From contig CAOJOK010000001.1 in NCBI GenBank assembly GCA_948440265.1, positions 124,001-188,000 on the forward strand: a stretch of 64,000 nucleotides of DNA, in the 5' to 3' direction. The notes beneath the pieces were generated by a model. That model was given only the letters and a program-made list of their open reading frames with translations, made no database searches and was not told where the DNA came from. The position numbers were made by a program, and so were the translations under genes. Positions 44,303 through 53,272 of the stretch are shown here, in pieces. The stretch comes from an uncultured Clostridia bacterium (lineage in GTDB: Bacteria; Bacillota; Clostridia; Christensenellales; Pumilibacteraceae). Every line of letters begins with the position of its first letter. Position 1 is the stretch's first letter.

Positions 44303-44331
44303 AGTATACTAAAATAAGTACATTATGTCAA
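44303..44331 (-). promoter_or_regulatory. Sigma-A promoter of small RNA copy 1
   Basis: Minus strand TTGACA (44331-44326), 17-bp spacer, TATACT (44308-44303). Confidence 0.85.
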
Positions 44332-44405
44332 CTAAACACAATATAATGCAAAAAACAGATATTTCACTCTTGCATAGATTAGGTACTGTTTTGTTTTTTT
44401 CACGC

Positions 44406-44530
44406 AAAAAAATGCTGCATTGAACAGTAAACGTTCAATGCAGTGAAAGGTCTACGCAATTAAAGCCAAACATTCCTTTCTGTTCACGCGAGATTGCCTC
44501 CGTGACTGCCCCGTTTATGGGGCTACGGCA
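44406..44530 (-). ncRNA. Small structured RNA, copy 2
   Basis: Homologous to copy 1 and located about 235 bp upstream of it on the same strand. The 5' hairpin is GCCCC/GGGGC inside a CCGT/ACGG pairing. The conserved core follows, with GAAAGG/CCTTTC intact, then an 11-bp terminator stem (44443-44433 with 44425-44415) and seven T. Relative to copy 1 the core differs by a few substitutions and one single-base insertion, which would break any shared reading frame. That favours an RNA function. Confidence 0.77.
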
Positions 44531-44536
44531 TATAAA

Positions 44537-44565
44537 ATGGTAGCAAAATAAGCTGAATTTGTCAA
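44537..44565 (-). promoter_or_regulatory. Sigma-A promoter of small RNA copy 2
   Basis: Minus strand TTGACA (44565-44560), 17-bp spacer, TACCAT (44542-44537). Confidence 0.82.
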
Positions 44566-44569
44566 CAAT

Positions 44570-44845
44570 ATAAGACCTCATTTGAAAATATGAATAGGGC
44601 AAGATTACTACTTTGCTTGTCAGTGTATTTCGCAGTTTTAAGTGTTTGAATAGGGGAGTAATCGCAATATCACATCAGATTCAAAGAAAGTAATTTTTGA
44701 GTTAAATAGAGTAGTTATTTTTGTTTAAAAATAAAAGAGAAAACACACTTTGAAAAAACATAAAATGAACACAAGCAACAATCAAAATAGAATTAGCACA
44801 AGCAGCAATGCTCAAAAGTGTAAAGCAAGGAAAGCGTAAAAATAC
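44570..44845. other. AT-rich stretch without recognisable genes
   Basis: No supported coding region on either strand. Two short similar strings beginning GAATAGGG (about 44591 and 44652) and A-rich tracts only. It may be decayed sequence. Confidence 0.4.
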
Positions 44846-45350
44846 AAGTATCGGGAAGCAGATGCAAAGCCTTCCGTAGATGTTTTGCTTATAAAACGAC
44901 GGGTTGATGTAAATAAGGAAGAAAAAGTATCGGGAAGCAGATTGTAAAGTATTCCGAGCGTATAATAAAACGGATTTTCTGGCGTATAAGGAAGATATAT
45001 TTAATTCCGTAGTTTATGACTGAATATAATTTAAAATCCGAATAGAGATGTGTAGGAAACACAATAGGAAAAAAGAACACAATTACAATTTTGAACTTTG
45101 AAAGGGTAAAGGTTTTTTCTGACGGACGCACTGTCACACTCGACTTTCTCCGGCTTAATCAATATTGGTGTAACGCTTGCAATATTCTCTAAATAATGAT
45201 ATAATCTATAAGGTCTCCCGTAAGGGAGTATATACATAACTATTCGCAAAACACAGCTTTTACGAATAAAAAGACGGGTTTTCGGGCATAAAAGGGATAA
45301 ATTCCGTTCCGCTGGTTTATGCATTCTGATAATTTAAATCCGAATTTAAG
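44846..45350 (+). repeat. Three degenerate copies of a structured element upstream of the recombinase
   Basis: Units begin near 44846, 44925 and 45218. Units 1 and 2 start with an identical 18-nt string (44846-44863 and 44925-44942), 79 bp apart. Units 2 and 3 both fold into a nested stem. Outer helix: CGGATTTT/AAAATCCG (44971-44978, 45033-45040) versus CGGGTTT/AAATCCG (45275-45281, 45336-45342). The middle GCATAAA/TTTATGC-type helix and inner GGRA/TTCC helix are kept with compensating or wobble changes. Unit 3 is the recombinase 5' leader. Confidence 0.65.
45177..45205 (+). promoter_or_regulatory. Sigma-A promoter of the tyrosine recombinase
   Basis: TTGCAA (45177-45182), 17-bp spacer, TATAAT (45200-45205). 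Expected +1 is near 45212, giving a ~150-nt leader. Confidence 0.85.
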
Positions 45351-45361
45351 GAAACAATTTT
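45212..45361 (+). promoter_or_regulatory. Structured 5' leader of the tyrosine recombinase, candidate cis-regulatory RNA
   Basis: It contains, in order, a CTCCC-GTAA-GGGAG hairpin (45215-45228, GNRA loop), an ATTCG...CGAAT hairpin (45242-45267), and the nested stem 45275-45342. The ribosome site AAGGA begins about 6 nt after that stem. The arrangement suits control of translation start. A motif called xerDC has been described in Clostridia, as I recall; identity is untested. Confidence 0.55.
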
Positions 45362-46432
45362 ATGGCAAAAAGTTATTTTGATGAAAGAAACGAAAAAAAC
45401 ATAACAAAAATCAGAGAGATTTGCGCTGAATTGCCGGATTTTGTTACCAGATTTTTTTTAGGAATTCAATTGCGTACCACGCCGCTTACACGTTTAAACT
45501 ATGCATATGATTTACGCATATTCTTTGACTATCTCTCAAAAATCAAATATCGCGGTAAAATTGCGGTTCAAGAGATAACTATGTCTGACATAAATAATCT
45601 TGAAGCTACTGATATAGAGATGTTTTTAGATTACATATCGAGTTATGAATTCGATAGTAAATCTTATTCTTGCGGAGAGCGAGCTAAAAGCCGTAAGCTT
45701 TCTACTCTGCGCACTTTTTTTAAGTTTTTTTATCGCCGTGACGAATTGAAATCAGATGTCGCGGCGAAGGTTGATATGCCTAAACTACACGATAAAACAA
45801 TAATTCGCCTTGATGTAGACGAAATTGTGCGTATAATCGATACGGCTGAAGACGGTCTGAACCTCACCGATAAACAAAAGCAATTCAATAAAATCACGTC
45901 AAAACGCGATGTCGGAATACTGACATTATTTTTGGGCACGGGAATTCGTATAAGCGAACTGGTTGGTTTAAATATTAAGGATGTCGATTTTTCATCCAAT
46001 GCTTTTACTGTTACGAGAAAAGGCGGCAACAAAAGCACTTTGTATTTTTCGGATGAAGTCGCTACTGCGTTGAAAAATTACCTTGATTGGCGCGAAAACG
46101 AAATTCTTATGAATACAGATATAGGTCTAAAAATGATTGACAACCCTGCCCTGTTTTTGTCTTTGCAAGGAAAACGTATTTCGGTTCGCTCTGTCGAGCT
46201 TCTGGTAAAAAAATATGCTCAAATAATCAATCCTTTGAAAAAAATCACACCGCATAAATTACGAAGTACTTTTGGCACGCAGCTATATCGTGAAACTCAA
46301 GATATATATATGGTTGCGGATGTGCTCGGACATAAAGATATAAATACAACTAAAAAGCATTATGCCGCAATGAGCGAAGATATAAGAAAGCTTGCTGCAA
46401 AGAAAATCAAATTGCGTGATGATGAAGATTAA
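45362..46432 (+). CDS. Tyrosine recombinase, XerS/XerC-like
   Basis: 356 aa. A SAM-like N-terminal DNA-binding domain (about 20-140) precedes the catalytic domain with the full R-K-HxxR-H-Y set: GTGIRISELVGL, the Lys of TRKGGNKS, HKLRSTFGT, VLGHKDINTTKKHYA. Length and the long inter-domain linker resemble streptococcal XerS, the single recombinase that resolves chromosome dimers at difSL. A housekeeping Xer role is more likely than an integrase, because no element genes or att repeats are seen. AAGGA precedes the ATG; the leader is highly structured. Confidence 0.88.
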   Translation: MAKSYFDERNEKNITKIREICAELPDFVTRFFLGIQLRTTPLTRLNYAYDLRIFFDYLSKIKYRGKIAVQEITMSDINNLEATDIEMFLDYISSYEFDSKSYSCGERAKSRKLSTLRTFFKFFYRRDELKSDVAAKVDMPKLHDKTIIRLDVDEIVRIIDTAEDGLNLTDKQKQFNKITSKRDVGILTLFLGTGIRISELVGLNIKDVDFSSNAFTVTRKGGNKSTLYFSDEVATALKNYLDWRENEILMNTDIGLKMIDNPALFLSLQGKRISVRSVELLVKKYAQIINPLKKITPHKLRSTFGTQLYRETQDIYMVADVLGHKDINTTKKHYAAMSEDIRKLAAKKIKLRDDED

Positions 46433-46460
46433 ATGAATGATTTCGTTTAGGAGTAACGGT

Positions 46461-46494
46461 AAAAAAGTATTTACTATTCGGTAAATACTTTTTT
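46461..46494. terminator. Bidirectional terminator after the recombinase gene
   Basis: 14-bp stem AAAAAAGTATTTAC / GTAAATACTTTTTT (46461-46474, 46481-46494), loop TATTCG, suited to both strands. It separates the recombinase from the converging miaB-mutSL operon. Confidence 0.92.
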
Positions 46495-46658
46495 GTATCC
46501 TATATTAAGGTTACTACAATAAATCAATAATTGTGGTTTATATTATTAGTCAATAATAGACGTCAAATCAAATAGCGTTTTTTCATCTGACCATAAATAT
46601 TTTGCCATATATTTTAAACTAAAAAATAACGTATATTGTTGCAATTATAGACGTTAAT

Positions 46659-47876
46659 TTAAATGTTTTTTAATGTTTCGGCACACTTTTTGACAGCTAT
46701 TTTAACGTGTTCATAAGTTAAACCGCCTTGAAAATATGCGATATACGGGGCTTTAACGGGTGAATCTGCGCTTAATTCTATGGATGCACCTTGGACAAAT
46801 GTTCCTGCCGCCATAATTACCGGGTCATTATATCCGGGCATATCATACGGTTCTGGAACTGCAAAACTATCTATCGGCGAACTTGCTTGGATTGCCTGAC
46901 AAAAAGCAATCAATTCTTCTCTCTTTTTAAATTTTATAGAGCAAATGATATCGTGACATTGTTCATCGGGTTTTGGTAATGTTTCATATCCGAGAATATT
47001 AAAAACGTGCCCAAATAATATTGAGCCTTTCAGTGCTTGTGCGGTTATGTGCGGCGCCATAAAGAATCCTTGATAAAATTCTCTATATCCGTGTGCATAA
47101 GAGCCGACTTCGCAACCGATACCGGGCGCTGTAAGGCGATAACCTATTTGCGCAACAAGAGATTCTTTTCCTGCAATATATCCGCCGGTCGGAGCAATTC
47201 CCCCACCGGGATTCTTGATTAAGGACCCCACAATTATATCGGCGCCGACTTCGATAGGTTCTTTTGTTTCCACAAACTCGCCATAACAATTATCTACTAC
47301 GATTGGAGCATCGGTATATTTTCTTATTTCTTTGATAATATTTTCGATTTGAGAAATGGATAACGCGTTACGCCAATTATAACCGCGTGAACGCTGTATA
47401 AACAACAGTTTATACTGAGTGGTTTTTAACTTGCTTATAATTTCATCGATTTTAAATTCGGACTTCTCATTTAAATCTACAAAGTCGAATTTAATTCCGA
47501 AATCTTTAAGCGAGCCGTTATTTTGTCCTGAAATTACGTCATCGAGCGTATCGTAAGGTTTTCCGGATATTGCCAAAAAACTGTCTTTGGGACGTAACAG
47601 TCCATATAGAACCGATGATATCGCGTGTGTTCCCGAGGCAATCAGCGGAGAAACGATAGCCGCCTCGGCTTTAAATGTCTCTGCAAAAATGGCGCACAGT
47701 CCATCTCTGCCGATGTCGTCATAGCCATAACCCGAACTTCCTGCAAAATGCCTTGCCGCTATTCTATTGTTCTGAAAGGCGGTGAGAACTTTTTCCTGAT
47801 TGAAATACGCTGTTGCTTCGATTTTTTGAAACTCTTTGGCAGATAATTGTTCTGCTTTAGCTATTATGTCTGTCAT
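46659..47876 (-). CDS. Methionine gamma-lyase family protein (YnbB/aluminium-resistance type)
   Basis: 405 aa PLP-dependent fold-type I enzyme. Characteristic segments are HFAGSSGYGYDDIGRDGLCAIFAE, SGTHAISSVLYGLLRPKD, VDNCYGEFVE and GSLIKNPGGGIAPTGGYIAGK, where the Lys probably holds PLP. Members are annotated as aluminium resistance protein or methionine gamma-lyase-like; the true substrate is unclear. It lies directly downstream of miaA, as YnbB does in Bacillus, but hfq, which often sits between them, is missing. Start overlaps the miaA stop (ATGA). Confidence 0.9.
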   Translation of the reverse strand: MTDIIAKAEQLSAKEFQKIEATAYFNQEKVLTAFQNNRIAARHFAGSSGYGYDDIGRDGLCAIFAETFKAEAAIVSPLIASGTHAISSVLYGLLRPKDSFLAISGKPYDTLDDVISGQNNGSLKDFGIKFDFVDLNEKSEFKIDEIISKLKTTQYKLLFIQRSRGYNWRNALSISQIENIIKEIRKYTDAPIVVDNCYGEFVETKEPIEVGADIIVGSLIKNPGGGIAPTGGYIAGKESLVAQIGYRLTAPGIGCEVGSYAHGYREFYQGFFMAPHITAQALKGSILFGHVFNILGYETLPKPDEQCHDIICSIKFKKREELIAFCQAIQASSPIDSFAVPEPYDMPGYNDPVIMAAGTFVQGASIELSADSPVKAPYIAYFQGGLTYEHVKIAVKKCAETLKNI

Positions 47877-48811
47877 AGCTCCTCCGATAGAAACTTTTCT
47901 ATATTGTCTATAATCGCATTATCGTCATTTGGGCTGTAATTTTCAATATAATCGACGTCGGCTTTCATATTTTTGAAATATGTTATTTGCCTTTTAGCGT
48001 AGTGACGCGAGTTTATTTTAATCGATTCGATTGCGTCTTTTAAAGAAGTTTGACCGTCAAGATATTCGACTATTTCCTTATACCCTATTGCTTGCATAGA
48101 TTGGCAATGTTTATATTTATATAGAGCTTTAACTTCGTCTACCAAACCGCTTGATATCATTTCATCTACCCTATTATTAATATTCTCATATAACAACCGT
48201 CTTTCGGGTAATAGAGCCAACATTTTATATTTGTATTCAAAAGAGTCATTCTTGTTTATAATGGAGCTTTTCGGCTTACCTGTCAGCTCGTATATTTCTA
48301 TTGCTCTTATGGTGCGTTTTGTATCGTTTATGTTTATAGTTTGGCTTGATATTGGGTCAATTTCTTTCAGTATGGAAAATAAGTACTCTTTCCCGCGGTC
48401 TTGTAAAATATGTTCATATTTCTTGCGAATCGCTTCCGATTTTACCGAATTGCCGTAATTGTATCCGAACAAAAGTCCGCTTAAATACAGTCCTGTTCCG
48501 CCTACGATTATCGGTATCTTTTTGCGGGAGATTATATCTTCTATTGTATTTTTGCACATTTTTACATACTGCCCAACCGAAAACTCTTCATTCGGCGGTA
48601 TTATGTCTATCATAAAATGCGGTATTCCTGCTTTTTCGGCATAGGTTATTTTTCCCGTTCCTATGTTTAAACATCGATATATTTGCATAGAGTCGCAACC
48701 GATGATTTCTCCGTTAAATTGCTGCGCAAGTTTTATAGACAGTTTTGACTTTCCTGATGCAGTTGGTCCCGTTATAATTAAGATTTTATCTACACTGTTC
48801 TTTTGAACCAC
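47873..48811 (-). CDS. miaA: tRNA dimethylallyltransferase MiaA
   Basis: 312 aa. P-loop GPTASGKSKLS, DSMQIYRCLNIGTGK and VGGTGLYLSGLL are the MiaA signatures. It prenylates A37 of tRNAs reading UNN codons; MiaB, also in this operon, then methylthiolates the product. Start taken as GTG 48811, which has GGAG 8 nt upstream; an ATG at 48865 is possible but has no ribosome site. The gene begins inside the end of mutL. Confidence 0.95.
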   Translation of the reverse strand: MVQKNSVDKILIITGPTASGKSKLSIKLAQQFNGEIIGCDSMQIYRCLNIGTGKITYAEKAGIPHFMIDIIPPNEEFSVGQYVKMCKNTIEDIISRKKIPIIVGGTGLYLSGLLFGYNYGNSVKSEAIRKKYEHILQDRGKEYLFSILKEIDPISSQTININDTKRTIRAIEIYELTGKPKSSIINKNDSFEYKYKMLALLPERRLLYENINNRVDEMISSGLVDEVKALYKYKHCQSMQAIGYKEIVEYLDGQTSLKDAIESIKINSRHYAKRQITYFKNMKADVDYIENYSPNDDNAIIDNIEKFLSEEL

Positions 48812-50673
48812 TTTTCTATCTCCGATTTTGTTATTTGTATGATAAGCGGTCTGCCGTGAGGACATAATAACACTTTATTGTTTTGTGTGTATTGGTTTAA
48901 AAGATAACTTATTTCCGTGTCGTGCAGTTTGTCTGCGCCCTTTACGGCGGCTTTACAGGCTGCTTGCATAAGTATATCTTTGACAAAGTCTGATTTTTTA
49001 TATTTAAGTTTATTTAATCCTTCCAATATCATAGAAACGAAACGTTCATTCTCAAGCCCTGCACATATCAGCGGAACTGCTGAAAGCGAATATGTTCGTC
49101 CGCTCAATTCCGATAGTGTAAATCCGCACGAGTTTATTTCATCTATCTTGCTTTTTAAAAGCTCGCTTTCTATCGGCGTTACTGTGAAAATATACGGCAC
49201 CAGCATATTTTGCGAGTATATTTTTCCGTTCTCGTATGATTGCAGTAACTTATCATATAAAACTCGTTCGTGTGCTGCGTGCTGGTCTATCAATAATACC
49301 AAATCATCTTTTTCCAAAACAATATATGTATCGAATAATATCGTTTTGAAGTTGCTCTCATTAAAATTCGTGCTTTCGTTCGGTTTCGACTGTTCCGCCT
49401 CAATCTGCGGCACGTTGTCAGAACTTGTATGGCTATTTGAGTAGATATAAGAATCTATATTTTTTGTTTCATCATCATATGCGTCGCTGTCTGGAGAGTT
49501 GATTTTGAGCGCTTGCGATTTTTTTTCTAATGTGAAAAAAGTTCCAAGAGAATATTGTTCGGATTTTTGAGAACCGACTGTCTTGTCGAAATCTGTTTTA
49601 TCGATGTGTTCGATGTCAAGCTGTTCGATGTGAATCGAATTTGTATTCCTTATCGGCAATTCGCTTTCTATTTTCTTCGGGATAAGCGTAAGCTCATCTA
49701 TCGTTTGTTTAACGGCTTTATAAATTATCCTTTTGATGGCGTCAGCATTCGCAAATTTGATTTCCAACTTATTGGGATGAACGTTTACGTCAACCATATC
49801 CGGCGGCACTTCTATGTTCAAAACAAATACGGGGAATTGCCGTTTCATCAAATAATCCCGATAGCAATTATAGATACAATAAGAAATATCGCTGTTAATT
49901 ACATACCGCCCGTTTACAATCAACGTCTGATATGTTCTATTGGGCTTTGTAAAATAAGGTTTATTGACAAAACCTTTTATTGTTATGTCTGACATAATAT
50001 ATTCAATCGGAACAAGATTATCTATAAACGATTTTCCGTATACGGAATATACGGCATTTTGCAGTCCGTCACCCGAAGATTGATATACGGTCTTTCCTTT
50101 TACGGTATATTTGATACTTTTTGTATGGTTTGTCATTATAAGTCTGGACACCATATCCGTTATCACGGATTCTTCCACCGAACTTTTGGATAAAAATTTT
50201 GCGCGAGCGGGAATATTTTTAAACAGGTCTTCCACAATAACGCTTGTGCCGTAAGAACAGCCTTTCTCCCCTTTTTCGCAAATTTTGCCGTTTTCTATTA
50301 CTATATAACTGCCTACTTGCGCTTCGCTTGTTCTCGAAATCAGCGTAACCTTTGCGACGGAAGCAATACTTGTCAATGCTTCGCCGCGAAAACCGAGCGT
50401 TGTGATTGCGTTTAAGTCGGCAATATCTTTTATCTTGCTTGTTGCGTGCGGCATAAATGCTTTTTCAAGGTCATCGGCTTCTATTCCGCAACCGTTATCC
50501 ACAATGCGTATATACGATAGGCCGCCGTCCTTGATTTCTATGGAAATAATGTCGGCGCCTGCGTCTATGCTGTTTTCCACAAGCTCTTTAACAATAGAAC
50601 ACGGACGCTCTACGACTTCGCCTGCCGCGATTCGGTTGAATACAGAGCTGTCGAGTAAATTTATTCTACCCAT
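48790..50673 (-). CDS. mutL: DNA mismatch repair protein MutL
   Basis: 627 aa. GHKL ATPase motifs: ELVENSIDAGA, DNGCGI, TLGFRGEALTSI. The C-terminal domain has the endonuclease motif DQHAAHERVLYDKL and, near the end, CPHGRPLIIQ; these mark it as an endonuclease-type MutL, as expected without MutH. The ~130-residue linker (about 330-430) is Ser/Asp/Asn-rich. Overlaps mutS at its start by 8 nt and miaA at its end. Confidence 0.97.
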   Translation of the reverse strand: MGRINLLDSSVFNRIAAGEVVERPCSIVKELVENSIDAGADIISIEIKDGGLSYIRIVDNGCGIEADDLEKAFMPHATSKIKDIADLNAITTLGFRGEALTSIASVAKVTLISRTSEAQVGSYIVIENGKICEKGEKGCSYGTSVIVEDLFKNIPARAKFLSKSSVEESVITDMVSRLIMTNHTKSIKYTVKGKTVYQSSGDGLQNAVYSVYGKSFIDNLVPIEYIMSDITIKGFVNKPYFTKPNRTYQTLIVNGRYVINSDISYCIYNCYRDYLMKRQFPVFVLNIEVPPDMVDVNVHPNKLEIKFANADAIKRIIYKAVKQTIDELTLIPKKIESELPIRNTNSIHIEQLDIEHIDKTDFDKTVGSQKSEQYSLGTFFTLEKKSQALKINSPDSDAYDDETKNIDSYIYSNSHTSSDNVPQIEAEQSKPNESTNFNESNFKTILFDTYIVLEKDDLVLLIDQHAAHERVLYDKLLQSYENGKIYSQNMLVPYIFTVTPIESELLKSKIDEINSCGFTLSELSGRTYSLSAVPLICAGLENERFVSMILEGLNKLKYKKSDFVKDILMQAACKAAVKGADKLHDTEISYLLNQYTQNNKVLLCPHGRPLIIQITKSEIEKWFKRTV

Positions 50674-53251
50674 CTAATTCCACCTTTTCCTTTAAATCGG
50701 TTAAAATGTCGAGAGCCGCTCGCGGACTTACGTTATCCATATCGAGTTCTTGCAGAATTTTCTTTATTTCCGTCAGCTTCGTATTTCCGAACATAGAAAT
50801 CTGCTGATTTGTCGCCATTTGAGATTTGCGCGCAATGTCGTTTTTCTCCAATCCTTTCAGCAGCTCTTTGGCGCGTTTTACTACGTTGTCGGGCAGTCCG
50901 GCGAGAGACGCCACCTCTATTCCGAAGCTTCTGTTTGCGCTGCCTCTCATAAGTTTGCGCAGGAATACAACGGAATTGTTTATTTCTTTGACAGTCAGCT
51001 TATAGTTTTTCAAACCTTGCACCGAACCTTCGAGTTCCGTCAGTTCGTGATAGTGTGTGGAAAATAAAGTCTTTGCTTTTGTATTGGCGGCAAGATATTC
51101 TATAATAGACCAAGCTATGCTCAATCCGTCATACGTGGACGTTCCGCGCCCTATTTCGTCGAGCAGTAAAAGGCTTTTATCCGTGACGTTTCTCAAAATT
51201 GAACTGACTTCCGACATTTCCACCATAAATGTACTTCTGCCCGTGGAAACATCATCACTTGCTCCGACTCGTGTAAAAATTTTATCTGTAATAGCTATTT
51301 CTGCCGATTTGGCAGGGACAAAGCAACCTATGTGTGACATAATTACTATCAAAGCCACTTGTCGCATATAAACGCTTTTACCTGCCATATTGGGTCCGGT
51401 TATTAGGGCTATGCGATTATCGCTTTCATCCAAAAGCGTATCGTTTGGAACAAACGTATCGTTTTTTAACAGCTTTTCCACCGTCCCGTCACGACCTTCG
51501 CATATTTTAATGTGATGTATATTGTCGCTTATAAGCGGTTTTACAAAGTTGTTTTTATAAGCGGTTAATGCGTGTGATACGATACAGTCGAGTTGAGCAA
51601 TAAGCTTTGCGGCAAAAAGCAAATCGTCCACGCTTTTAATGAGTTCTTTTAAGACTTCCTCATATATACAGATTTCCCGTGTGATGGAACGCTCTTCGGA
51701 GTTGAGAATTTTTTCTTCTAAAATCTTCAATTCTTCCGTTATAAACCTTTCGCCGTTTGCGACTGTCTGGCGCCTGACATATCGATACGGCACAAGCTCT
51801 TTTTGTGAGTTTGATACTTCGATGTAATATCCGAATACTTTGTTAAAACCGATTTTCAGATTTTTGATTTTTGTCAGTTCTTTTTCTTTCGATTCGAGAT
51901 TTGCCAGATGTACTTTGGAATTTTGCCCCACTTCCCGAAGCTCATCTAATTCCTTATCATATCCTTCTTTAATTACATTACCGTCTTTTATGTTGCTTCC
52001 GGCATTTTCCGAAATGCTCGAAAACAGTAAATTGTATTCACTGCTCAACGGCTTCAATTTACTGTTGATGTTCGATAAATACGGGGATTCGGTTTTAGCG
52101 AGCAAGTTTTTGATTATCGGTATCATTTCCAACGACTGCGATAAAGCAAGGCAGTCTTTCGGCGTCATATTGCCGTATGAGAGCCGCCCCGTCAACCTTT
52201 CTATATCGTGAATTTTTTTCAAATTATCGCATATTTCGTCACATACCATAATTTTATTTTTCAAGTCTTCCACTGCATCGAGTTTGGCATTTATGAGAGC
52301 CGAATCGATATCGGGCTGTTCCACCCACTTGCGAAGCAGCCGCTTGCCCATTCCCGTGGAAGTGTGGTCTATTAACCACAGTAAAGAACCGTAGCGCTTG
52401 CCTTCGGCAGTTTCCGTCAACTCCAAAGTTTTCCGCGCCGTGGTTTCAATGAGCATATGTTGAGATTCTTTTTCGAAATTCGCTCGGTTTAAATGCTTCA
52501 GCGAGCGCTTTTGCGTTTTTTCAATATAGGACAGCAACGCTCCTATTGCTTTGACGCATACGGGATGTTCGTCCATTTTGTCAAAGACTTGCTGCGGAAG
52601 TTTTTCCATAGCCACTTTGCTTGCGTTTTGATAATCGAATTCCGATTCATTGTATAATGTAAACGGACAGACTTTGCAAAATCTTACGACAGACAAGTTT
52701 ATGCTTTCGACAGCCATAGCTTCGTTGCATATAATTTCTTTCGGTTCTATGCGAGACAAAAGGTCATTTAATGCGGAATGAGTTTGACCTTCGCAAAATG
52801 TGTAGTTGCATTCCCCCGTGGAAATATCCGACCAAGCCACCCCTACCGAATTATCTTCCATACATAAACTTGCAATGAAGTTGTTCTTATCTTCTTGCAA
52901 AAAACCCTCGTCGATGAGAGTACCCGGCGTGACGGTACGAACAACGTCCCGCAAAACAAGACCTTTACTGCTTTTCGGGTCAGTCAATTGCTCGCAGATT
53001 GCCACTTTATAGCCTTTCTCGACAAGACGCGGCAAATAGTTGTTTAAAGCGTGATAAGGTATGCCGCACATAGGCGCACGCTCTTTTAAACCGCAATCCT
53101 TTCCGGTAAGAGTCAACTCCAACTCTTTGCTTACCGTAACCGCATCTTCGAAAAACATTTCATAGAAATCGCCCAACCTGTAAAATAATATACAGTCGGG
53201 ATACTGTTCTTTTGTTTCTATATAGTGTTGCATCATAGGTGATAAAGCCAT
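50666..53251 (-). CDS. mutS: DNA mismatch repair protein MutS
   Basis: 861 aa. The N-terminal mismatch-contact motif is seen as LGDFYEMFFEDA (Phe-x-Glu). The ABC ATPase domain has Walker A GPNMAGKSVYMRQ, the signature STFMVEMSEVSSILR and Walker B LLLLDEIGRGTS. Recognises mispairs and recruits MutL. ACGGAG precedes the ATG. It sits between miaB and mutL. Confidence 0.98.
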   Translation of the reverse strand: MALSPMMQHYIETKEQYPDCILFYRLGDFYEMFFEDAVTVSKELELTLTGKDCGLKERAPMCGIPYHALNNYLPRLVEKGYKVAICEQLTDPKSSKGLVLRDVVRTVTPGTLIDEGFLQEDKNNFIASLCMEDNSVGVAWSDISTGECNYTFCEGQTHSALNDLLSRIEPKEIICNEAMAVESINLSVVRFCKVCPFTLYNESEFDYQNASKVAMEKLPQQVFDKMDEHPVCVKAIGALLSYIEKTQKRSLKHLNRANFEKESQHMLIETTARKTLELTETAEGKRYGSLLWLIDHTSTGMGKRLLRKWVEQPDIDSALINAKLDAVEDLKNKIMVCDEICDNLKKIHDIERLTGRLSYGNMTPKDCLALSQSLEMIPIIKNLLAKTESPYLSNINSKLKPLSSEYNLLFSSISENAGSNIKDGNVIKEGYDKELDELREVGQNSKVHLANLESKEKELTKIKNLKIGFNKVFGYYIEVSNSQKELVPYRYVRRQTVANGERFITEELKILEEKILNSEERSITREICIYEEVLKELIKSVDDLLFAAKLIAQLDCIVSHALTAYKNNFVKPLISDNIHHIKICEGRDGTVEKLLKNDTFVPNDTLLDESDNRIALITGPNMAGKSVYMRQVALIVIMSHIGCFVPAKSAEIAITDKIFTRVGASDDVSTGRSTFMVEMSEVSSILRNVTDKSLLLLDEIGRGTSTYDGLSIAWSIIEYLAANTKAKTLFSTHYHELTELEGSVQGLKNYKLTVKEINNSVVFLRKLMRGSANRSFGIEVASLAGLPDNVVKRAKELLKGLEKNDIARKSQMATNQQISMFGNTKLTEIKKILQELDMDNVSPRAALDILTDLKEKVELDG

Positions 53252-53272
53252 AGTAATTCTCCGTGTCTTTTC

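Noticed and set aside
45210..45216. Seven-nt complementarity between the small RNA core (AGACCTT) and the start of the recombinase leader (AAGGTCT)
   Set aside because: A 7-nt match between two RNAs of this length is expected by chance.
44177..45350. CRISPR array or integron attC cluster
   Set aside because: Repeats are few, long and structured, with no uniform spacers, no cas genes and no attC core sites.
45362..46432. Integrative mobile element driven by the tyrosine recombinase
   Set aside because: No excisionase, relaxase, phage or cargo genes and no flanking direct repeats or tRNA insertion; the protein resembles a housekeeping Xer enzyme.
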